NCBI RefSeq assembly: GCF_003363015.1
Contig: NZ_QRAP01000006.1
Span: forward strand, 124,001-188,000
Reading direction: 5' to 3'
DNA from: Enterobacillus tribolii
GTDB lineage: Bacteria; Pseudomonadota; Gammaproteobacteria; Enterobacterales; Enterobacteriaceae
DNA: 64,000 nucleotides
Of the stretch, positions 29,381 through 37,735 are shown one piece after another (positions within the stretch are counted from its first letter, which is position 1; the number at the start of each line of letters is the position of its first letter). Both the position numbers and the translations under genes were made by a program. A model generated the notes under the pieces. The model saw nothing but the letters and a program-made list of their open reading frames with translations, was not told where the DNA came from and did no database searches.

Positions 29381-30097
29381 GTGATGCAACCGAATCCGCA
29401 AAGTCCGTCATCGCCGTGGGTGATTGAAACCCGGCACCTGTATAAGCGTTTCGGCCAGGTGGTGGCGCTGGACGACATCAACATTCAAATCCGGCGCGGC
29501 GAGTTTGTCGCCATCATGGGGGCTTCCGGCTCCGGCAAGACCACGCTGATGAATATCCTGACCTGCCTGGATACCGCCAGCGAAGGGCAGGTTCTGCTGG
29601 ACGGCGTTGACGCCGCACGGCTGGATGAAGAAGGCCGCCGGGCGTTTCGCGCCGACAAGATCGGCCTGGTATTCCAGCAGTTTCACCTGATCCCGTTTCT
29701 GAGCGCGCTGGAGAACGTCATGCTGGCGCAGCACTACCACAGCGTGGTGGACGAAGAGGCCGCGCGGCGCGTACTGGCGCAGGTGGGGCTGGAGCACCGC
29801 GTCGCTCACCTGCCGAGCCAGCTTTCCGGCGGGGAACAGCAGCGGGTGTGCATCGCGCGTGCGCTGGTGAACGAGCCGCCGGTGATTTTCGCCGACGAAC
29901 CAACGGGAAACCTCGACGAGCAGAATGAACAACTGGTGCTGGCATTGCTGACGGACCTGCACAAACAGGGGACAACCATCGTGATGGTGACCCACAACCC
30001 GGAGCTGGGGCGCTTTACCGACCGGATTATCCGCCTCCAGCACGGCAAGTATCTGAACGAAGAAGTAAACCTGCGCGGAGAAGAATATGCGTCCTGA
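29381..30097 (+). CDS. ABC transporter ATP-binding protein, LolD/MacB type
   Basis: This 238-residue ATPase has Walker A GASGSGKTT, Q-loop VFQQFHLIPF, signature LSGGEQQR, Walker B VIFADEPTGNLD and switch His in VMVTHNPE. It is the energising subunit for the two upstream FtsX-type permeases. The GTG at 29381 is 7 nt from AAAGGAG; ATG at 29384 is the alternative start. It overlaps the next gene by 11 bp. Confidence 0.9.
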   Translation: MMQPNPQSPSSPWVIETRHLYKRFGQVVALDDINIQIRRGEFVAIMGASGSGKTTLMNILTCLDTASEGQVLLDGVDAARLDEEGRRAFRADKIGLVFQQFHLIPFLSALENVMLAQHYHSVVDEEAARRVLAQVGLEHRVAHLPSQLSGGEQQRVCIARALVNEPPVIFADEPTGNLDEQNEQLVLALLTDLHKQGTTIVMVTHNPELGRFTDRIIRLQHGKYLNEEVNLRGEEYAS

Positions 30098-30593
30098 CAT
30101 CGCTACATGGGCGCTTCCCGCCCTGCTTGGCGCCGTGCTGCTGCTCGGCGGCTGCAAAGAGGAAACTGCACAGGTTGGCGCGCCGGCGCCGGCGCTGGCC
30201 GCTTATGATCTGCAAGGCAATCAGGCGACGCTGGAACAGTGGAAGGGGAAATACGTTTACCTCAACTTCTGGGCCTCCAACTGTGGCGGCTGCCTGGCCG
30301 AAATGCCGGTGCTGGAAAGGTTGAGTAAAGACTTCAGCGACAGCATGGTGGTGGTCGGCGTGAATACCGATAAAACGGATTACAACGTTGAAGCACAGCT
30401 GCGCGATCTGAACGTCACGTATCCCAACGTGCGCGACCAACTGGCGATCACGCAGGAACGCTATCAGGTGATTGGTACGCCGACCGCTTTTCTGATCGCT
30501 CCGGACGGAAAGCTGGTCGCCCAATACACCGGGATGATGAAAGAAGCGCAACTGACGGCGATTTTTGAACGTACGCGGGGTGAACGCTCGTGA
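30087..30593 (+). CDS. TlpA-like thioredoxin-fold lipoprotein
   Basis: This 168-residue protein has a lipoprotein signal with Cys23 (LLLGGC) and a TlpA/ResA-type thioredoxin fold. The active-site CXXC is NCGGC at residues 66-69, and the cis-Pro is in IGTPTAFLI. It is probably anchored in the periplasm, where it would keep cysteines of operon partners (the DUF2318 CXXC pairs or the cytochrome CXXCH) reduced; that is inference. Thioredoxin-like proteins also occur in Campylobacter P19 operons. Confidence 0.88.
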   Translation: MRPDIATWALPALLGAVLLLGGCKEETAQVGAPAPALAAYDLQGNQATLEQWKGKYVYLNFWASNCGGCLAEMPVLERLSKDFSDSMVVVGVNTDKTDYNVEAQLRDLNVTYPNVRDQLAITQERYQVIGTPTAFLIAPDGKLVAQYTGMMKEAQLTAIFERTRGERS

Positions 30594-30901
30594 ATGCCAA
30601 ACGAATTGCCGCGTTTGCCCTGCCGCTGTTGTTAATGCTGGCCGGCGACGTACTGGCGGCGCAAAACGTTAAAAGCCTCTACCAGCGCAACTGCGCCTCC
30701 TGCCACGGTCGCTACGGTGAAAAACCCGCGCTGAACAAAGCCAGGGCGCTCACCACGCTGAACGAAGGCCAAATCACCGAAGCCCTTACCGAGCGACGCG
30801 CGGGGAAAATCCAGGGGGCGGGCAGTCAGCCCAAAAAACGGCTTACTGACGAAGATATTCAACAACTTGCCGCCTACATCCAAACCCTGAAAACCCGTTG
30901 A
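30590..30901 (+). CDS. Small c-type cytochrome
   Basis: This 103-residue periplasmic protein has a signal peptide (MNAKRIAAFALPLLLMLAGD to Ala near 24) and one haem motif CASCH at 35-39. A Leu-rich C-terminal helix (LTDEDIQQLAAYIQTLKTR) is typical of class I cytochromes. No Met follows the haem motif, so the usual Met axial ligand is missing. The start is GTG, overlapping the TlpA-like gene by 4 bp (GTGA). It is the last gene of the iron operon. Confidence 0.88.
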   Translation: MNAKRIAAFALPLLLMLAGDVLAAQNVKSLYQRNCASCHGRYGEKPALNKARALTTLNEGQITEALTERRAGKIQGAGSQPKKRLTDEDIQQLAAYIQTLKTR

Positions 30902-31219
30902 TCCGACGCCAGCCGGACTGCCACTGCCCCTTCTGTTTACGGGCAGTGGTGAAGGGCGGGCGAACGGCACCTCATTGCCACATACTTTCCCGCCGTTATG
31001 ATTCAAAAAATGATACACTCGTTACAAAAATGTATCTAAATTGTAAATTTAAATACCCAAACCTTAGGAATATCTTTATAAAAAATACCGCACGGCGGAT
31101 TGAACACAGCATAAAAACGACACATACCGGCGCTCCTGCTGGTTTCAGCGGTATCCGCGGCATAACGGACACTGACGTCCGCTTTTATCAATACCGATGA
31201 ACCCGAGGAGAGTCTCCCG
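30902..31219. other. Intergenic region with hairpin after the iron operon
   Basis: This 318-bp gap contains a perfect 9-bp stem CCACTGCCC/GGGCAGTGG (30921-30949) without a T run, a possible transcription end for the iron operon. After it comes an AT-rich segment (about 30998-31095) that probably holds the promoter of the MFS gene. No gene seen. Confidence 0.5.
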
Positions 31220-32608
31220 ATGACCGATCACACTCCGGCCCGGCCGGTGCATTCCCCGCCCGCCGCGCAGACGGACGACGCCGCGCATCTGAACCGTCGT
31301 GAACAGGCGGTGATTAACAAGTTGTTCCGGCGCCTGATCCTGTTCCTTTTTGTTTTGTTCGTGTTCTCTTTCCTGGACCGCATCAACATCGGCTTCGCCG
31401 GCCTTACGATGAGTCAGGATCTCGGCCTGACCAGCACCATGTTCGGCCTGGCGACCACGCTGTTCTACGCGGTGTACGTCATTTTCGGCATTCCCAGCAA
31501 CATCATGCTGGGCATCGTCGGCGCGCGCCGCTGGATCGCCGTTATCATGGTGATCTGGGGAATCGCCTCCACGGCGACGATGTTCGCCACCGGTCCGAAT
31601 ACCCTGTACGTGCTGCGCATGCTGGTCGGGATTGCCGAAGCGGGCTTTCTGCCCGGCCTGCTGCTTTACCTGACGTATTGGTTTCCCGCTTACTACCGGG
31701 CACGGGCCAATGCGTTGTTCATGATCGCCATGCCGGTCACCATGATGCTGGGATCGCTGGTTTCCGGCTATATCCTCAGCATGGACGGCCTGCTGTCGCT
31801 GAAGGGCTGGCAGTGGCTGTTCCTGCTGGAAGGTTTTCCTTCGGTACTGCTGGGGATCGTGGTGTGGTTCTACCTGGATGACAGCCCGCAGAAAGCAAAA
31901 TGGCTGACGCAGGACGATAAAGACTGCCTGAACGAGATGATGGAAAAGGACAAGCTCAGCCTGGTGCAGCCGCATGGCAGCGCCAGCCTCAGCGCGCTCC
32001 AGCACAGCGGCGGCATATGGCGCGATATTTTCACGCCGACCGTGATGCTGTACACGCTGGCTTACTTTTTCCTGTGCAATACCCTGAGCGCTCTGAGCGT
32101 GTGGACGCCGCTGATCCTGAAAAGCTTCAACGAAGGCAGCAGCAACATCATGATTGGCTTTCTCAGCGCGGTGCCGCATGCCTGCACCATCGTCGCCATG
32201 ATCTGGTGGAGTAAGCGCTCGGACCGCCTGCAGGAACGCAAAATGCACACCCTGCTGCCTTATCTCCTGGCCGCTGCGGGATGGATCCTGGCCGCGCACG
32301 GCCCCAACAGCATGCTGCAATTGCTGGGGGTGATCATGGCCTCCGCCGGGGCTTTTTCCGCGATGGCGATTTTCTGGACCACGCCGGATCAGTCCATCAG
32401 CCTGCGTGCGCGTGCCGTCGGCATCGCGGTCATCAACGCCACGGGAAACGTAGGCTCGGCGGCCAGCCCGTTGTTGATCGGTTGGCTTAAGGACGTGACG
32501 GGCAGCTTTAACGCCGGGTTTTATCTGGTGGCGGCGTTCCTGGTGCTGGGCGCGCTGGTGGTGGCGCGTATTCCGATGAATGCCAGCCGGCCGCGGGCAA
32601 CGCCCTGA
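31220..32608 (+). CDS. MFS transporter, anion:cation symporter family
   Basis: This 462-residue inner-membrane carrier has about twelve helices and a long charged N-terminus. The ACS-family motif is SFLDRINIGFAGLTMSQDLG near helix 1, and VGARRWIAVIMVIWG is in the loop after helix 2. The family takes up organic acids such as tartrate, hexuronates or phthalate; the substrate here cannot be assigned. CCGAGGAGAG precedes the ATG. It is a monocistron with no linked catabolic gene. Confidence 0.85.
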   Translation: MTDHTPARPVHSPPAAQTDDAAHLNRREQAVINKLFRRLILFLFVLFVFSFLDRINIGFAGLTMSQDLGLTSTMFGLATTLFYAVYVIFGIPSNIMLGIVGARRWIAVIMVIWGIASTATMFATGPNTLYVLRMLVGIAEAGFLPGLLLYLTYWFPAYYRARANALFMIAMPVTMMLGSLVSGYILSMDGLLSLKGWQWLFLLEGFPSVLLGIVVWFYLDDSPQKAKWLTQDDKDCLNEMMEKDKLSLVQPHGSASLSALQHSGGIWRDIFTPTVMLYTLAYFFLCNTLSALSVWTPLILKSFNEGSSNIMIGFLSAVPHACTIVAMIWWSKRSDRLQERKMHTLLPYLLAAAGWILAAHGPNSMLQLLGVIMASAGAFSAMAIFWTTPDQSISLRARAVGIAVINATGNVGSAASPLLIGWLKDVTGSFNAGFYLVAAFLVLGALVVARIPMNASRPRATP

Positions 32609-32677
32609 GGCGACGGCATCCGGGGGAGGGAGCCTCCCCGGTGTCGGATAGTGAATCATTGAAGGGTAGCGCGTGGT

Positions 32678-33415
32678 TTAAGCGCGGGGTTTCTGGGCCG
32701 CCATAATGAAGATCATCGGGCGTTCTTTCTCTTCATCGAGTGCAGGATTGCGGGCGATTTGCTGCGCCGATGGCCCCCATTCGTTGAGGTAGCGTATGGA
32801 GAAACCCTGTCGTACCAGCAGGTTAAGGTAGGTGCCCAGCATACGGTGCTGCTTGATCACGCCTTCCGCCAGCCAGTTGGAAACACGTTCGCCTTCCCGC
32901 TGATAGCCGTTGACCGGCCACGATTTTTGCCCGTCTGCCGTGACCTGCCACGCTTGCACTGCTGGCGCGGTGTAGATCGGGTGCTCTGCGGTGAAAATGA
33001 AATGCCCGCCGGGAATCAGCGCATCGTAAATTGTCGCGAACAGCCGCTCCAGCCCGACGATGTAATGCAGCGTCAGCGAGCTGTAGGCGAGGTGATAAGC
33101 CTGCGCCGGAAGTTGCAGCGTTTCCAGATCCTGCTGCTGATAGCGGATGGCGTCGTCCTGTGTCATGGCGCGGGCTTTATCCAGCATTTTGTGCGAGACG
33201 TCGAAGCCCAGCACGGAGGCCGCCCCTTGTTCGCGCGCGTAGCGGCAGAACCAGCCATAGCCGCAGCCGAGGTCAACCACCTGCTTTCCCTTCAGGTCCG
33301 GCAGAATCGCCCGGATGGTTTCCCACTCCGGCGCGCCGTCCAGCCCCTCGACTGAGCGGCTGAGCTGGGCGTAACCTGCGAAAAAGGCCGGGTCATCGTA
33401 AATATTTTGCGTCAT
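32678..33415 (-). CDS. Class I SAM-dependent methyltransferase
   Basis: This 245-residue soluble protein has the SAM-binding motif VVDLGCGYGWFCRYAREQGA, the acidic motif LGFDVSHKML and the post-motifs QQQDLETLQLP and YSSLTLHYI. It is a UbiE/Methyltransf_11-like enzyme; the acceptor is unknown. A 15-bp palindrome sits 23 bp upstream of the start, suggesting autoregulation or control by an unlinked repressor. Confidence 0.88.
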   Translation of the reverse strand: MTQNIYDDPAFFAGYAQLSRSVEGLDGAPEWETIRAILPDLKGKQVVDLGCGYGWFCRYAREQGAASVLGFDVSHKMLDKARAMTQDDAIRYQQQDLETLQLPAQAYHLAYSSLTLHYIVGLERLFATIYDALIPGGHFIFTAEHPIYTAPAVQAWQVTADGQKSWPVNGYQREGERVSNWLAEGVIKQHRMLGTYLNLLVRQGFSIRYLNEWGPSAQQIARNPALDEEKERPMIFIMAAQKPRA

Positions 33416-33438
33416 ACATAGTCCTTGTCGTTTACTGT

Positions 33439-33453
33439 GTGAGTATTACTCAC
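33439..33453. promoter_or_regulatory. Perfect palindrome upstream of the methyltransferase gene
   Basis: GTGAGTA-T-TACTCAC is a perfect 7-bp inverted repeat around one base, 23 bp before the methyltransferase ATG. It looks like an operator for a dimeric repressor. No regulator gene is adjacent. Confidence 0.5.
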
Positions 33454-33722
33454 CGGCGCATTATAGGAACGGAAAATCGGGGAAACCAGGGTAACAGACA
33501 CACTAAAATAACGGATACTTCCGGTTATGATGGTCTGATGCTGATTTATCCCTCTTTCCCCCTGGCAGAATGAAGTGTGAAACAGATCACGAAGGGAAGG
33601 ATTCAGGCATAAAAACCGGACGAATATTACGATTTTTTACACTGAACCTCCTGACTTTCCGGTGGTCTGCGTATAACAATGCAAACATCAGACAACTATC
33701 TACATCGGGTAACAACACATCT
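33454..33722. other. Rest of the gap upstream of the secreted protein gene
   Basis: Together with the palindrome this gap spans 307 bp between divergent genes. The frame of the next gene is open back to 33570 but the signal peptide starts at 33723, so the earlier codons are treated as leader. Nothing else recognised. Confidence 0.4.
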
Positions 33723-34148
33723 ATGAAAAAATCGCTTTTGGCGTTGATAATTCTGCTTCCCGCCGCGGTTCAGGCCAAGGAAATGATCGGCCCTTATGAG
33801 GCCGTTGGGTATCTCACCTGCAACGGTATGAAAATTCAGACCAGCACGATTAATGTGGATGACAACATGGTGTTGCAGATCCCGGATGCTGAGACTCAGG
33901 CGCCGGCGATCTATCTGGCCAAGCGGACTGACGATCACTCTGAGGCCGTGAAATATGTGCGGATGAATTACGACGCCGCCACCCGGACGTTTACACCGGA
34001 CCCCAGCGGCGCCAGCGTCAATTTCGGCATCCGCTCAGGCAATCCGGGAACGCCGGGGAACGATCTCTATCACCTGACCATGAACGGCCAGGAATACGCC
34101 TGCTCGAGCTATACGGTGTATAACCCGCTGAGCCAGAAGAAAAAGTAA
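33723..34148 (+). CDS. Secreted protein of unknown function
   Basis: This 141-residue protein has a signal peptide (MKKSLLALIILLPAAVQA, cleavage near 18) and a beta-rich mature part. Two Cys (in LTCNGMKI and YACSSYT) could form a disulfide. The start is chosen at the ATG that begins the signal peptide; no strong ribosome site is visible. I do not recognise a family. It lies between the methyltransferase and the SOS-boxed radical-SAM pair and is not obviously co-transcribed with either. Confidence 0.7.
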   Translation: MKKSLLALIILLPAAVQAKEMIGPYEAVGYLTCNGMKIQTSTINVDDNMVLQIPDAETQAPAIYLAKRTDDHSEAVKYVRMNYDAATRTFTPDPSGASVNFGIRSGNPGTPGNDLYHLTMNGQEYACSSYTVYNPLSQKKK

Positions 34149-34228
34149 TACCGGTTCCCGGCTCCGGCCGGGACACGCCCCGCATCCTCCCCCCGCCTCA
34201 GATTGACGACGATGATAATCAGATTGAA

Positions 34229-34248
34229 TACTGGTTTTATATACAGTA
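34229..34248. promoter_or_regulatory. LexA (SOS) box upstream of the radical-SAM operon
   Basis: The 20-bp sequence TACTGGTTTTATATACAGTA contains CTG-N10-CAG with an AT-rich core, a near-perfect enterobacterial LexA box. It ends 31 bp before the start of the radical-SAM gene. It predicts induction by DNA damage. Confidence 0.82.
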
Positions 34249-34279
34249 TATTTAATCATCATCGTTAACGGGAGGGCGC

Positions 34280-35551
34280 ATGAAAGAGAACATCCTGCAC
34301 AAGCTGACGGTTTTGGCCGAATCGGCGAAGTATGACATCTCCTGCTCCTCCAGCGGAACGACGCGGAAAAACCAGCCCGGCACCCTCGGCAATGCCAGTG
34401 GCTGGGGGATCTGCCACAGCTTTACTGAAGACGGCCGCTGTGTTTCCCTGCTGAAAATCATGCTGACCAATTTCTGCCTGTATGACTGCGCTTATTGCAT
34501 CAACCGCCGCAGCAACGACGTAGAGCGGGTGGCGCTGACGCCGGGGGAGTTGGTGGAGCTGACCATCGAATTCTACCGGCGCAACTACATTGAAGGGCTG
34601 TTCCTCAGCTCGGGCGTGATCAAAAGCCCCGACCACACCATGGAAAAAATGCTGCGGGTGGTGAAATCGCTGCGTCAGGATCACCACTTCAACGGCTACA
34701 TCCACCTGAAAACCATTCCGGGCGCCAGCCGCGAGCTGGTGTTGCAGGCGGGGCAGTACGCCGATCGGCTCAGCGTGAATATCGAAATTCCGGGCGAGCA
34801 GGAGCTAAAGCGTCTGGCGCCGGAAAAAGATCACCAAAGCGTTTACCGGCCGATGCATTTTATTCAGCAGGGTATGGTGCAAAGCCTGGAAGAACGGCGC
34901 AAATTCCGCTCGGCGCCGCGTTTTGCTCCGGCAGGACAGAGCACGCAGATGATCGTCGGCGCCAGCGGGGAGAACGATCGCGATATCCTGATGCTTTCTT
35001 CGTCGCTGTATCAGCGCCAGAGCATGAAGCGCGTTTATTATTCGGGCTACATTCCGGTCAACACCTACGACAAACGCCTGCCGGCCATCAAGGCGCCGGA
35101 GCTGAAGCGCGAGAACCGGCTTTATCAGGCGGACTGGCTGATGCGGTTTTACCAGTTCGGCGTGCGGGAGATCGTCGACGAACAGCATCCGTATCTCGAT
35201 CTGGATATGGATCCCAAACTGGCCTGGGCGATCCGCCACCCTGAGTTTTTCCCCGTTGACGTTAACCGGGCGGACTACGCCGCGATCCTGCGCGTGCCCG
35301 GCATCGGCGTGAAGTCGGCGAAAATGATCGTCAGCGCCCGGCGACACGGACGCCTGAACAGCGACGGATTAAAGAAAATCGGCGTGGTGCTCAAGCGCGC
35401 CCGCTATTTCATTACCTGTCATGAACTGCCGCTGCATACCATTCATGAAGCCACGCCGGAATACGTGGCGAACGTGCTGCGCGACAAACCGGCGGTGGCG
35501 AAGGAAGAACGCCAGCTGGCGTTCAGCTTCGGCGACGGTGCGGCGGGATGA
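34280..35551 (+). CDS. Putative DNA modification/repair radical SAM protein
   Basis: This 423-residue protein belongs to the radical-SAM family found beside uracil-DNA-glycosylase-linked proteins (TIGR03916 type). The 4Fe-4S motif CxxxCxxC is at Cys66, Cys70 and Cys73 (NFCLYDCAYC). A helix-hairpin-helix DNA-binding segment is near residues 328-355 (VDVNRADYAAILRVPGIGVK). GGGAGG precedes the ATG. It overlaps the next gene by 4 bp (ATGA) and lies behind a LexA box, so a DNA-damage role is supported. The reaction is unknown. Confidence 0.88.
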   Translation: MKENILHKLTVLAESAKYDISCSSSGTTRKNQPGTLGNASGWGICHSFTEDGRCVSLLKIMLTNFCLYDCAYCINRRSNDVERVALTPGELVELTIEFYRRNYIEGLFLSSGVIKSPDHTMEKMLRVVKSLRQDHHFNGYIHLKTIPGASRELVLQAGQYADRLSVNIEIPGEQELKRLAPEKDHQSVYRPMHFIQQGMVQSLEERRKFRSAPRFAPAGQSTQMIVGASGENDRDILMLSSSLYQRQSMKRVYYSGYIPVNTYDKRLPAIKAPELKRENRLYQADWLMRFYQFGVREIVDEQHPYLDLDMDPKLAWAIRHPEFFPVDVNRADYAAILRVPGIGVKSAKMIVSARRHGRLNSDGLKKIGVVLKRARYFITCHELPLHTIHEATPEYVANVLRDKPAVAKEERQLAFSFGDGAAG

Positions 35552-36324
35552 ACGTTTTCTGCTACGACGCCACCTATGATGGGCTGCTGTGTGCGGTGTT
35601 CGACGCTTATCGTCTGAAGCTGTATCCGCAGGCTTTGCACGGCGAAGGCGCGATTCTGCCGATGTTTGCTGAAGTCGTACATACGGTGGTGACCGACGGG
35701 GAAAAGGCGCAGCGGGTTTGGCGGGCGCTGGAGAAAAAGCTGTCGCGGCAGGCGCTGAACCACATCATGTACGTCTGGCTCTCGGAGGAACCGGGGGCGG
35801 ATATGCTGATTTTTCGTTATATCCGTAAGGTGGTGGATTCCCCCCGTTCGATAGAAACCCACTTCGCCGACGACGACGTGACGCAGATGTTTAAAACGGC
35901 GCGCAAAGTCAGCAAAGATCAGATGTTCATCAAACAGTTTGTGCGTTTTCAAAAGACGCGCGACGGCATCTACTTTGCCGCAGTATTTCCGCAGTACAAC
36001 GTGTTGCCGCTGGCGATCGCCCACTTCCGCGATCGTTTCGCCGATCAGCAATGGGCGATCTATGACGGCAACCGCGGCTACGGTTTTTATTACAACCTGC
36101 ACAGCGTGGAGGAGATCGTTCTGGATCAGGAAGAAACGATGACCAACGGCCGGCTCAACGCTGATTTGCTGGCGCAGGATGACGCGCGGTTTGAGGCGCT
36201 GTGGCGCAGCTATTTTAAGGCGCTGAGCATTAAGGAACGTACCAATCTGCGTCAGCAGCGGCAGTTTATGCCCAAACGTTTCTGGCGTTATTTACCGGAA
36301 ATGCGTGACAAAGCCATCGTTTAG
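35548..36324 (+). CDS. TIGR03915-type DNA metabolism protein, partner of the radical SAM protein
   Basis: This 258-residue protein begins MNVFCYDATYDGLLCAVFDA, typical of the family found immediately downstream of the radical-SAM gene. In many bacteria the family is fused to a uracil-DNA-glycosylase-like domain; here the protein ends after PKRFWRYLPEMRDKAIV with no extra domain. The 4-bp overlap shows tight coupling. Function is inferred only from linkage and the shared LexA box. Confidence 0.86.
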   Translation: MNVFCYDATYDGLLCAVFDAYRLKLYPQALHGEGAILPMFAEVVHTVVTDGEKAQRVWRALEKKLSRQALNHIMYVWLSEEPGADMLIFRYIRKVVDSPRSIETHFADDDVTQMFKTARKVSKDQMFIKQFVRFQKTRDGIYFAAVFPQYNVLPLAIAHFRDRFADQQWAIYDGNRGYGFYYNLHSVEEIVLDQEETMTNGRLNADLLAQDDARFEALWRSYFKALSIKERTNLRQQRQFMPKRFWRYLPEMRDKAIV

Positions 36325-36397
36325 AACCGCACGCGTGAGTCGCTTTTCCTGTGCTTATTGGGTAACTTATCCGCATCACGGATAAAGGGATTTCAAG

Positions 36398-36937
36398 ATG
36401 AGAAAAATAGTTATCGCGTTAGGATTGCTGGCGGCATTTTCCGCTCAGGCGGAAGAAGGGGCACTGAAAGAAGGCGTTAAAAGCACCGTTTCCGGCATCA
36501 TTTCTGCCGGAAAAGATATGATCAGCGGTGCCAAGGACGGCATGGATGACGGCCGCAAGAGCGGCGACAGCGTGGACGGCGCCATCCTCGTTAACGATCG
36601 CGACAGCCTGAAAAAGTACCTCGGCATTTCTGCCAGTACGGTGGAAAAGATCGGCGAGCAGGAATACCGGATTACGCTGGCGCTGCGTAACGAAACGGAC
36701 AAAATTGTCCGTTTGACCAACTTACAGGAACGTAAATCGCTGCAACTGCTGGATAAAGAGGGCTTCGTCGCCTATCTGAAAATGCCGCATCCGGACGTAA
36801 CGGTGCCGGAAAATGCGGCGATACGCGAACGTTTTGTGTTCGCGCAGCAGGAAGATACGCCGGTAACGCTGCGGATTTACGGTATGGATATTCCCCTGCC
36901 GGCGGTCAAAGCCGGCGAAACACCGAAACAACCCTGA
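36398..36937 (+). CDS. Periplasmic protein of unknown function
   Basis: This 179-residue protein has a signal peptide (MRKIVIALGLLAAFSAQA). A Gly/Lys/Asp-rich segment follows (VSGIISAGKDMISGAKDGMD), then a beta-rich domain with ITLALRNETDKIVRLTNL and ATG-proximal motifs of no family I recognise. The pattern of a conserved beta sandwich after a flexible stretch suggests an envelope protein. It stands alone between the radical-SAM pair and the LysE gene. Confidence 0.72.
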   Translation: MRKIVIALGLLAAFSAQAEEGALKEGVKSTVSGIISAGKDMISGAKDGMDDGRKSGDSVDGAILVNDRDSLKKYLGISASTVEKIGEQEYRITLALRNETDKIVRLTNLQERKSLQLLDKEGFVAYLKMPHPDVTVPENAAIRERFVFAQQEDTPVTLRIYGMDIPLPAVKAGETPKQP

Positions 36938-36983
36938 TAAATTCTGTTCCCCTTGCCGTGTCCGCAAGGGGAACGCCTTCCCC

Positions 36984-37616
36984 TTAACGTCTGCTCACGC
37001 CTTCATAAATCAACTTTAGCGCAAATGCGCCGATCACCACGCCGATGACCCGGCTGGCAATACGCTGCACGCTGGCGTAGGAACGCCGTACCGCCGGCAG
37101 GGAAAACGCCTGGCTGAGAAAGATACGCCAGATCACCGAGCTGAGTACGATACCTGCCCAGGCCGCCAGCCTGGCCCAGGTAGGCGTATCCACGCTCAGG
37201 GTGACGGAGAAAATACTGACAAAAAACAGCACGGTTTGAGGATTAGAGAGATCGGTGATCAGCCCGCGCCGGAAGAAAACGTACCACGGCGCAGAAAGCG
37301 GCTGTTGCAACGTCGGGGACTGCGGCGTTGCCTGTTTATGCATGCTGTTATAGGCAAACCAGAGCAGGTAAGCGCCGCCGGCGATTTTGATGACGGAGAA
37401 AACCCCTTCGCATTGGGTGATCAACGTCGCCATGCCGAACAGCCCCAACCCTGAATAAAGCGCGTCGCCCAGCGCTACCCCCAGGCCGGTGATGACGCCG
37501 GCGCGCCGCCCGGAGGCCAGGCTGGTTTGCACCACCACGAACAGGTTGGCGCCGGGGTTGAGAAAAGTAAGCACGAACAGGCCTATTGTCAGGGTTACCG
37601 CATGCAGGGGGTCCAT
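36984..37616 (-). CDS. LysE/RhtB-family amino-acid exporter
   Basis: This 210-residue inner-membrane protein has about six helices. LysE-family motifs are FLNPGANLFVVVQTSLASGRR, GVALGDALYSGLGLFG and RRGLITDLSNPQTVLFF. It is similar to threonine/homoserine exporters of the RhtC type; the exact substrate is not assignable. The start at MDPLHAVTLT (37616) is taken over an open frame to 37655. Confidence 0.88.
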   Translation of the reverse strand: MDPLHAVTLTIGLFVLTFLNPGANLFVVVQTSLASGRRAGVITGLGVALGDALYSGLGLFGMATLITQCEGVFSVIKIAGGAYLLWFAYNSMHKQATPQSPTLQQPLSAPWYVFFRRGLITDLSNPQTVLFFVSIFSVTLSVDTPTWARLAAWAGIVLSSVIWRIFLSQAFSLPAVRRSYASVQRIASRVIGVVIGAFALKLIYEGVSRR

Positions 37617-37693
37617 AGGGAGGTGTCCTTTGGTATTACCTTGAATTAACGTCAATCATATTGACTGCGGAGCAGCGGTGATGCGAGCGGAAT

Positions 37694-37722
37694 CAAAAAA
37701 ACGGCGCCACGAAGGGCGCCGG
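37694..37722 (-). terminator. Terminator of hemL
   Basis: On the minus strand, GGCGCC/GGCGCC with extra pairs (37703-37720) is followed by a run of seven T, 14 bp beyond the hemL stop. Confidence 0.8.
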
Positions 37723-37735
37723 AGAAGAGTAGGCA

